5,708 nucleotides of DNA, taken from assembly GCA_030427765.1 (NCBI GenBank), contig JAUICS010000111.1, forward strand, positions 1 through 5,708, in the 5' to 3' direction. The notes beneath the pieces are model-generated. The model ran no database searches. It worked only from the letters and a program-made list of their open reading frames with translations, and had not been told where the DNA came from. Below are positions 1 to 4,172 of the stretch, one piece after another. Each line of letters starts with the position of its first letter. The first letter of the stretch is position 1. The stretch comes from Alphaproteobacteria bacterium (GTDB lineage Bacteria > Pseudomonadota > Alphaproteobacteria > Micavibrionales > Micavibrionaceae). A program made the position numbers and the translations under genes.

Positions 1-1
1 T

Positions 2-418
2 AGCGGCAGTGCCGTCGTTGAAACGCGCGAAGGGGAGCTCGAACTAATCAATGTGCATAATGCGGATGATGAAAGTCACGATGATAACAATTTCCATTTC
101 GAGGCGGAAAAATCAGATGATTATGATGTAAAGATTGTCCCGTATGCGTATAAATACAGACCGGTGACGGAGTATGTAGTGAACGTCATCAAAATGACAT
201 GGCCGCCAAAGGTGAAGGGTGAAAAGAATCCGCCGCGTGACTGGATTGAGCTTGAGCAGGAAGAAATTGTATCCGTGCAGCGATTAAGTGGATTGTTGGC
301 TACGAAGATACGATTGCAACCCGACAAACGCCGGAAACGGGTGGTGGACAGTAAACGACGGGATCGTTTCCAGATACGATGTATACCGACCCTTATCACA
401 GAAGCCGTGGCGGAATGA
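2..418 (+). CDS. Partial acidic protein of unknown function (C-terminal part)
   Basis: This reading frame is open from the left edge of the window to a TGA at 416-418, so the true start lies outside; an internal GTG at 53 is the first visible start-like codon. I do not recognise the family. The visible part has an acidic, Asp/Glu/His-rich stretch (about positions 50-125), then a segment with aromatic residues and the string KMTWPPKVKGEKNPPRDWIE, then an acidic ELEQEE run. The first ~95 residues look like ordinary protein. The last ~40 (after about 290) are rich in Lys/Arg and lie antisense to the conserved C-terminus of glucokinase, so that part may be read-through of a lost stop rather than selected protein. 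No signal peptide, membrane segment or catalytic motif can be seen. It converges tail to tail with glk. It could be a real gene with a long 3' overlap, a gene damaged near its end, or less likely a chance open frame. Confidence 0.42.
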   Translation, partial: SGSAVVETREGELELINVHNADDESHDDNNFHFEAEKSDDYDVKIVPYAYKYRPVTEYVVNVIKMTWPPKVKGEKNPPRDWIELEQEEIVSVQRLSGLLATKIRLQPDKRRKRVVDSKRRDRFQIRCIPTLITEAVAE

Positions 419-1255
419 TTCCATGAATTTGTTACTGTCATTGCCGTATCGCTGAACAATTCCCCCCGCAACATATACCCCGCCAAATGCATTTGTAATA
501 AGGGCAACATTCCCGGCAACGCGTCCCAGAATACGAAACATGAAATGCAGTGTCTCTTCACATAGTTTACACTCGTCGCCAAGTGCCTTTTCCGAAATGT
601 CTTTGGCCGAAAACGCAGGGCAGTTTCCATCATTGTTTTTTAAAGAATATAAGGCACGGAATACATTTTCTATGCCGGGTCCGGAACATATGTCTTCGGC
701 GCATGTAAAACCGTATTGTGATTGGAGGATTTTTAAAACGGCAAATTCTTCGTCCGTTTGTACCGGCATGTCGATATGTGGACCTTCACCGGCAATAGGG
801 TAATATTTCCCGTCCTTGCAAAATAATGTCGCTACACCCAAACCCGTGCCAGGGCCAAGAACAACTATCGGGTATCCATCTTTTGTGGCCGTATTGCCGT
901 GGTCGAATGGACGGATATGCTCGCTGTTACGTAATGCGGGAATGGAAAATGCAACAGCCTCGAAATCATTCAGGCAGTAAAAAGAATCGAATGAAAATGT
1001 CGACATTATATCGCGCTGGGAAAACGACCAGTGATTGTTGGTAACGGAAACCTCATCATCATGAACGGGGCCGGCGATACAAAACGCGGCCGATTGCGGC
1101 GTTTCGGGAATAACATCAACATATTTGGAAATGGCCTTGGCCGGTGTATCGAATTCGGCGCATCTATAAACTTCTTCTTTGGAATAGGATGTACCATCCG
1201 ATAGCGCGAAACGGATATGTGTGCCGCCAATATCTGCAAGCAGATTATGCATCAC
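284..1255 (-). CDS. glk: Glucokinase (bacterial Glk family)
   Basis: Phosphorylates glucose with ATP to glucose 6-phosphate in the cytoplasm, feeding glycolysis or the Entner-Doudoroff route. The 323-residue length matches the proteobacterial Glk family. Seen in order: the N-terminal phosphate motif LLADIGGTHIRFAL (5-18); VTNNHWSFS (71-79); LNDFEAVAFSIPAL (95-108), whose Asp97 fits the catalytic base; LGPGTGLGVA (133-142); AGEGPHIDMP (155-164), with the Glu/His sugar contacts; EDICSGPGIENVF (187-199); LGRVAGNVAL (243-252); and GGVYVAGGIV (258-267). The C-terminus (KGRYTSYLETIP, then HPFPAFVGLQSYL) is also family-like, so the TAA at 284-286 is a normal end. The GTG at 1255 is followed directly by an ATG at 1252. 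A modest AAAGGGA Shine-Dalgarno sequence lies 8 nt before the GTG and 11 nt before the ATG, so the two starts differ by one residue and GTG is slightly preferred. The gene is divergent from the cpdR-like gene and its 3' end overlaps the left-edge frame antisense. Confidence 0.95.
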   Translation of the reverse strand: MMHNLLADIGGTHIRFALSDGTSYSKEEVYRCAEFDTPAKAISKYVDVIPETPQSAAFCIAGPVHDDEVSVTNNHWSFSQRDIMSTFSFDSFYCLNDFEAVAFSIPALRNSEHIRPFDHGNTATKDGYPIVVLGPGTGLGVATLFCKDGKYYPIAGEGPHIDMPVQTDEEFAVLKILQSQYGFTCAEDICSGPGIENVFRALYSLKNNDGNCPAFSAKDISEKALGDECKLCEETLHFMFRILGRVAGNVALITNAFGGVYVAGGIVQRYGNDSNKFMESFRHGFCDKGRYTSYLETIPSFTVHHPFPAFVGLQSYLRSQQST

Positions 1256-1432
1256 GAATAATGTCCCTTTACGGTGTGTTTGCGTTCCCTGTCCATGTCA
1301 AAAAAGACCGTTCTTACTTTTTGCGACGACTTTTTGTGGACGATCTGAAAAAAAGACCTTTCATTTGTATACATAAAGTCTGCCGAAATTTACAATGGAA
1401 ATTGTAAACAACGATGACTTCTACACATTTCC
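1256..1432. promoter_or_regulatory. Divergent glk / cpdR-like control region
   Basis: This AT-rich 177-nt gap lies between two divergent genes and must hold both promoters. The main visible element is the inverted repeat at 1389-1408, listed separately. TGTATACA (1366-1373) is a perfect 8-bp palindrome. A possible glk promoter on the minus strand is TTGTAA (complement of 1390-1395), an 18-nt spacer and TATACA (complement of 1366-1371). It would overlap the left arm of the inverted repeat and give a leader of about 100 nt. On the plus strand, TACAAT (1391-1396) resembles a -10 box about 36 nt before the cpdR-like ATG, but no good -35 sits at 16-18 nt. Two short direct repeats are also present: AAAAAAGACC (1300-1309, 1349-1358) and ACTTTTTG (1316-1323, 1329-1336). 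Promoter positions are inferred by eye. Confidence 0.45.
1389..1408. promoter_or_regulatory. Operator-like 8-bp inverted repeat upstream of cpdR-like gene
   Basis: Arms TTTACAAT (1389-1396) and ATTGTAAA (1401-1408) are perfect inverted repeats around a GGAA spacer. The centre-to-centre arm distance is about one helical turn, as for a dimeric repressor or activator. The site lies 24 nt before the cpdR-like ATG and overlaps the best -10-like hexamer on the plus strand and a candidate -35 on the minus strand, so it could control either or both divergent genes. As RNA it would form only a weak, AT-rich hairpin without a following T run, which argues against a terminator. The binding protein cannot be named from the sequence. 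Confidence 0.5.
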
Positions 1433-1816
1433 ATGGCAAAAATATTACTCGCTGAAGACAACCTGTCTATGTGCCAGTTTTTATGTATGTCTTTACAAAA
1501 AGCAGGCCACTTTGTTACTCCTTGCACCAACGGTGAAGATGCACTGAAAATCCTTGAATACGACAACGACTATGAATTACTTCTGGCCGATATCGCTATG
1601 CAAGACATCGATGGCATTTCACTCGCAAAACGTGCAACATCAATAAATGAGGATATCGAGGTTATGTTCATTACGGGCTTCGCCGCGATGTCGTTAAAAA
1701 GTGGATTGTTCGACAGGTCACAGCAGCGTAGCGTTGCACAAACGGCGCAGCTTCTATCACGCCCGTTTCATCTCAATCGCCTGGTTGAAAACGTGGATAT
1801 GCTCCTTGCCGCTTGA
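1433..1816 (+). CDS. cpdR: CpdR-like single-domain response regulator
   Basis: A 127-residue stand-alone receiver domain with no output domain. In alphaproteobacteria CpdR is phosphorylated through the CckA-ChpT relay; unphosphorylated CpdR helps ClpXP degrade cell-cycle proteins at the pole. Seen here: acidic pocket Glu8-Asp9 in ILLAEDN, phospho-acceptor Asp53 in LLLADIAMQDIDG, the CpdR-like EVMFITGFAAMSL (76-88) with Thr81, and LLSRPFHL (107-114) before the C-terminal helix. FITGFAA and S-x-PFHL are what point to CpdR rather than CheY or DivK. Two things are odd: the near-invariant receiver Lys of the KPF motif is Arg110, and the loop before it (about 89-106) seems about seven residues longer than in CpdR proteins as I remember them. 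The protein ends in LLAA, like ClpX-recognised tails (inference). The ATG at 1433 is the only start, with in-frame TGA at 1415-1417, and has no Shine-Dalgarno sequence. The stop is 5 nt from the pdxH stop. Confidence 0.85.
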   Translation: MAKILLAEDNLSMCQFLCMSLQKAGHFVTPCTNGEDALKILEYDNDYELLLADIAMQDIDGISLAKRATSINEDIEVMFITGFAAMSLKSGLFDRSQQRSVAQTAQLLSRPFHLNRLVENVDMLLAA

Positions 1817-1821
1817 TGGCG

Positions 1822-2406
1822 TTAAGGGTATAGCATTTGTTCCGACCATTCACCGTTCTCAAATGTAAACAGGTGTCGTGTGTGAAGACGGAATTCACCC
1901 TCCTGCCAAAACTCAATCATGTCAGGTACCAAAATATATCCTGACCAATATGGCGGACGCGGAATATCGGCGTTGTTCTTATACTGTTCCTCAACATCTT
2001 TTACCTCGCCCCGAAGCGTATCGATATTTTTTAACGGCTGCGATTGTCGTGATGCCCATGCGCCAATCTGACTCCCGCGCGGACGTGATGCGAAATAGGC
2101 GTTGGCTTGATCATCAGTCACGCGTTCGATTGTACCGTCGATTCGTATTTGCTGCTCCGTTGATTTGAAATGCAGGCACATCGATGCCACCGGATTGTCC
2201 GCAAGGTTTTGTCCTTTGCGGCTGAGTGTATTCGTGTAAAACACAAATCCGTTATCAACATACTCCTTAATCAAAATGATGCGTGATCGTGGTCGCCCGT
2301 CTTTATCCACCGTCGCCAGACATGCGGCATTTGCATAACTGACCTCTGTCTTGGCTGCGTTATCAATCCAAGTTTTTACATTGGCAATCGGATTAGGTTT
2401 TGTCAT
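1822..2406 (-). CDS. pdxH: Pyridoxamine/pyridoxine 5'-phosphate oxidase
   Basis: FMN-dependent cytoplasmic enzyme that oxidises pyridoxamine or pyridoxine 5'-phosphate to pyridoxal 5'-phosphate, the last step of vitamin B6 cofactor synthesis and salvage. Read from the ATG at 2406 it has 194 residues. It carries the family's motifs: RPRSRIILIK (38-47, FMN phosphate region), FVFYTN (55-60), LSRKG (61-65), the near-diagnostic SRPRGSQIGAWAS..QSQP (107-124), RPPYWSGY (150-157), IEFWQ (164-168), and RLH (173-175), which supplies substrate-phosphate contacts. The C-terminus MLYP corresponds to the usual RL-x-P end, so the gene is intact. An upstream ATG at 2427 would add seven residues (MNQEMFY) but lacks a Shine-Dalgarno sequence; AAGAGA lies 8 nt before the 2406 ATG, which is therefore preferred. 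It converges with the cpdR-like gene and diverges from the lipoprotein gene, so it is probably monocistronic. No terminator is visible. Confidence 0.95.
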   Translation of the reverse strand: MTKPNPIANVKTWIDNAAKTEVSYANAACLATVDKDGRPRSRIILIKEYVDNGFVFYTNTLSRKGQNLADNPVASMCLHFKSTEQQIRIDGTIERVTDDQANAYFASRPRGSQIGAWASRQSQPLKNIDTLRGEVKDVEEQYKNNADIPRPPYWSGYILVPDMIEFWQEGEFRLHTRHLFTFENGEWSEQMLYP

Positions 2407-2532
2407 ATAAAACATCTCTTGATTCATTTATAAACTTGTTTTTATTCTTGCGAAGGATATGTCCTTCACATACGTATAAGATAACTATGTGTAATAGATA
2501 ATAGTTATTTGTAATAAACAAAGGAATGGATA
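2407..2532. promoter_or_regulatory. AT-rich divergent pdxH / lipoprotein control region with palindromes
   Basis: Both genes read outward from here, so both promoters should lie inside. Visible symmetric elements are GAAGGA-TATG-TCCTTC (2452-2467, perfect 6-bp arms), ATACGTAT (2470-2477, perfect palindrome), and ATAACTAT...ATAGTTAT (2481-2488 and 2501-2508, perfect 8-bp arms, 12-nt spacer). The heptamer TGTAATA occurs twice, 20 bp apart (2490-2496, 2510-2516). I could not pick convincing -35/-10 pairs. AAGGA (2521-2525), 7 nt before the ATG at 2533, is the lipoprotein's ribosome binding site. No regulator can be named. Confidence 0.4.
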
Positions 2533-3006
2533 ATGAAAAAATTATTACCGACAGTTTTAGTCGCACTGATGTTTCTAACGGCGTGCGAACAAAACATGCA
2601 AGATAATCAGAAACAAGTCATTGGTACCGGTGCCGGTGCGGTTATTGGTGGGATTTTGGGATCAAAGGTTGGTAAAGGATCAGGCCAGCTATGGGCCACT
2701 GGGGCAGGCGCATTAATTGGTGCCTTGGTCGGAAGCGAGGTTGGAAAGTCACTTGATCGTTCAGATAAACTATACGCGAACCAGGCAAACGAGCGCGCAA
2801 AACAGGCGCCGCTTGGTGAAACCATTGCATGGAATAATCCTGACTCTGGGAACAGCGGGACAATAACGCCTACACGCGATGGTAGTACTGCGTCCGGTGA
2901 ATACTGCCGTGAATTCTATCAAACAATCATGGTTGGCGGTCGCGAAGAACAGGCATATGGAACCGCCTGTAGAAACCCCGATGGGACATGGCGTATCGTC
3001 AATTAA
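2533..3006 (+). CDS. Glycine-zipper outer-membrane lipoprotein, 17 kDa surface antigen-like
   Basis: A 157-residue envelope lipoprotein. The N-terminus (MKKLLPTVLVALMFLTAC) is a type II signal peptide with lipobox L-T-A-C, so Cys18 would be lipidated after cleavage; the next residue, Glu19, favours outer-membrane sorting by the Lol rule. Residues 29-72 are two Gly/Ala-rich hydrophobic halves (VIGTGAGAVIGGILGSKVG and ATGAGALIGALVGSEVG), the glycine-zipper 2TM arrangement of the Rickettsia 17 kDa antigen/SlyB-like families. The C-terminal part has the pattern GEYCREFYQTIMVGGREEQ (122-140), then YGTACRNPDGTWRI, with Cys125 and Cys146 able to form a disulfide. This is the soluble domain typical of alphaproteobacterial surface antigen-like proteins. 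The exact role is not known; structural envelope functions are usual for the family. AAGGA lies 7 nt before the ATG. A strong terminator follows within 14 nt of the stop, so transcription probably ends here. Confidence 0.9.
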   Translation: MKKLLPTVLVALMFLTACEQNMQDNQKQVIGTGAGAVIGGILGSKVGKGSGQLWATGAGALIGALVGSEVGKSLDRSDKLYANQANERAKQAPLGETIAWNNPDSGNSGTITPTRDGSTASGEYCREFYQTIMVGGREEQAYGTACRNPDGTWRIVN

Positions 3007-3019
3007 CATAGTGTAATTT

Positions 3020-3055
3020 TTAAGGGGCATTTCACAGATTTGCCCCTTAATTTTT
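3020..3055 (+). terminator. Intrinsic terminator after the lipoprotein gene
   Basis: A perfect 10-bp stem, TTAAGGGGCA (3020-3029) with TGCCCCTTAA (3041-3050), an 11-nt loop and five T residues directly after it (3051-3055). It starts 13 nt past the lipoprotein stop. The T run is only on the plus-strand side, so it acts on plus-strand transcription and separates the lipoprotein from the phasin gene. Confidence 0.93.
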
Positions 3056-3194
3056 GTGCAGCAAAATCATTAGAATTATTTTTGATTTTTCTCTCTTTCG
3101 CAATGCAAAAAAATATGCTACAACCCTTTTCATACATTAATTTATGAATACTTGAATGTATTAAATACACCCTAGTGCTAGGAGGAAAATCGAT
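3056..3194 (+). promoter_or_regulatory. Phasin upstream region and ribosome binding site
   Basis: This AT-rich leader contains no gene. Because the upstream unit is terminated, the phasin promoter should lie here, but I see no clear -35/-10 pair; TATGCT (3114-3119) is a weak -10 candidate. Near the start codon are two adjacent symmetric elements: TGTATT-A-AATACA (3157-3169) and CCTAG-TG-CTAGG (3171-3182). The second overlaps the start of a strong AGGAGG Shine-Dalgarno sequence (3180-3185), which sits 9 nt before the ATG at 3195. A longer pair, TACATT (3133-3138) with AATGTA (3155-3160), is also possible. Confidence 0.5.
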
Positions 3195-3644
3195 ATGACA
3201 CAACAACCAAATTACATGAATGCGTTTTTCAATAACGACGTTATGAAATCCATGTCTACTTACACAACATTTCCTGTTGATACAAAGGCCGTTGCAGATG
3301 CGGTTCGCAAGAATACACAGGCAATGAACGAAGCCATGCAACTCGCCGGTGAGGGTTCACAGGCTTTCGCGCAGCGCTGTTCTGAAATCATGACACAGTT
3401 CGTTGAGGATCAGTCTGAAATTGCAAAAGAAATGTTCAGCGAAGGCAGCCCGGAAGAAAAAATTTCCAAGCAAGCTGACATCATCAAAAAGAATTACGAA
3501 AAAACTGTATCAAACGTGCGTGAACTTACTGACATGATCAGCAAGTCAAATGTTGAGGCAAGCAATATCATCAACAAACGCGTTACTGCAAGTCTTTCAG
3601 AAATGAAAACAATGTTGAACAAAGCGAACGGCACAAAGAAGTAA
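3195..3644 (+). CDS. Phasin family protein
   Basis: A 149-residue, mostly alpha-helical, charged protein without signal peptide or membrane segment. Phasins coat polyhydroxyalkanoate granules in the cytoplasm and control their number and size. The central and C-terminal parts match the alphaproteobacterial phasin pattern: FVEDQSEIAKEMFSEGSPEEKISKQADIIKKNYEKTVSNV (69-108), then LTDMISKSNVEASNIINKRV (111-130) and SLSEMKTML, i.e. amphipathic helices rich in Ala, Glu, Lys and Ser. The N-terminal ~30 residues (Asn, Phe and Met rich) are more variable. It is preceded by the best Shine-Dalgarno sequence in the window (AGGAGG, 9 nt spacing) and ends in its own terminator, so it is likely monocistronic and well expressed. 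No polymerase (phaC) or other storage gene lies in the window, so a granule role rests on family resemblance only; some phasin-like proteins have other roles. Confidence 0.85.
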   Translation: MTQQPNYMNAFFNNDVMKSMSTYTTFPVDTKAVADAVRKNTQAMNEAMQLAGEGSQAFAQRCSEIMTQFVEDQSEIAKEMFSEGSPEEKISKQADIIKKNYEKTVSNVRELTDMISKSNVEASNIINKRVTASLSEMKTMLNKANGTKK

Positions 3645-3674
3645 GCTTTTTTCACTAAAAAATTTTTGTATTCT

Positions 3675-3714
3675 GAAACCGCCTCTGCCATTTGGTTGGG
3701 GCGGTTTCTTTTTT
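3675..3714 (+). terminator. Intrinsic terminator after the phasin gene
   Basis: A perfect 9-bp GC-rich stem, GAAACCGCC (3675-3683) with GGCGGTTTC (3700-3708), a 16-nt loop that can form a small inner stem (CCA-TTTGG region), and six T residues (3709-3714). It lies 30 nt past the phasin stop and isolates that gene from the csaA-like gene. Confidence 0.94.
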
Positions 3715-3747
3715 CGGACCAGAGGTAAAAAGTATAAGGTGAACGAT

Positions 3748-4092
3748 ATGGCAGATAACACAATTTCATATGACGATTTTTTGAAGGTTGATATACGTAT
3801 TGGAACGGTGGTTGATGCAAAAGAATTTCCGGAGGCACGACGACCCGCTTACATTCTGCACATTGATTTTGGTGAAGACATCGGCATCAAAAAATCATCC
3901 GCACAGATCACCCAGAACCATACTTTGGAAGAATTAAAGGGACTGCAGGTTATGGCCGTTGTGAATTTCCCGCCAAAACAAATTGGTCCGTTAAGATCGG
4001 AGGTGTTGACGCTCGGGTTTTTCGATGCCGATGGCAATGTTGTGTTGGCCGGACTTAAAAAAGATGTACCTAATGGTGAGCGGCTCTGTTAA
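3748..4092 (+). CDS. csaA: CsaA-like tRNA-binding / secretion chaperone protein
   Basis: A 114-residue protein made of a single tRNA-binding OB-fold domain, the size of stand-alone CsaA. Bacillus CsaA is a homodimer linked to protein export and tRNA binding; in other bacteria the role is less clear. Family signatures are FLKVDIRIGTVVDAKEFPEARRPAY (11-35), LHIDFGEDIGIKKSSAQIT (37-55), and VMAVVNFPPKQIGPLRSEVLTLGF (68-91), close to the CsaA pattern K(Q)SSAQIT...VNFPPRxI, then VPNG near the end. The ATG at 3748 is chosen over the GTG at 3739 because AAGGTG (3736-3741) lies 6 nt before it, while the GTG itself is part of that Shine-Dalgarno sequence. A terminator stands upstream at 3675-3714, so it needs its own promoter within the following 33 nt or some read-through. 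Its stop is followed within 5 nt by the tandem repeat array and it converges with the histidine kinase gene. Confidence 0.92.
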   Translation: MADNTISYDDFLKVDIRIGTVVDAKEFPEARRPAYILHIDFGEDIGIKKSSAQITQNHTLEELKGLQVMAVVNFPPKQIGPLRSEVLTLGFFDADGNVVLAGLKKDVPNGERLC

Positions 4093-4097
4093 GGACA

Positions 4098-4172
4098 TCA
4101 GTCGGGTAATTCTCAGTTGGGTAACTCTCAGTTGGGTAACTCTCAGTCGGGTAACTCTCAGTCGGGTAACTC
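4098..4172. repeat. 15-bp tandem repeat, five copies, derived from the kinase 3' end
   Basis: Five contiguous 15-bp units start at 4098, 4113, 4128, 4143 and 4158. Read on the minus strand the unit is GAGTTACCCGACTGA, which is exactly the last five codons of the histidine kinase gene (Glu-Leu-Pro-Asp-stop). The unit at 4158-4172 is the real gene end; the other four lie beyond the stop. Units at 4113 and 4128 have one change (GAC to AAC); the unit at 4098 has one synonymous change (GAG to GAA). Every unit keeps its TGA. The array fills nearly the whole 65-nt gap to the csaA-like stop. Each unit can form only a 4-bp mini-hairpin, so terminator function is doubtful. Confidence 0.95.

Noticed and set aside
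121..633. 170-codon open frame on the minus strand overlapping the glk 3' part
   Set aside because: Runs in a different frame through well-conserved glk sequence; its peptide has no family-like features and no ribosome binding site.
1296..1301. Perfect TTGACA -35 box for glk on the minus strand
   Set aside because: No acceptable -10 hexamer lies 16-18 nt downstream.
2452..2467. Intrinsic terminator formed by GAAGGA/TCCTTC
   Set aside because: The stem is only 6 bp, no T run follows on either strand, and it sits between divergent starts, where termination is not expected.
3003..3341. 112-codon minus-strand frame across the lipoprotein-phasin gap
   Set aside because: It crosses the terminator and the antisense of the phasin 5' end; Cys/His-rich composition without motifs indicates a shadow frame.
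4098..4160. TGA read-through or recoding to extend the kinase into the repeats
   Set aside because: The kinase is complete at the first TGA, and TGA also ends the CpdR-like protein at its expected place, so TGA is an ordinary stop here.
4098..4172. CRISPR array
   Set aside because: Units are 15 bp and contiguous with no spacers; no cas genes are present.
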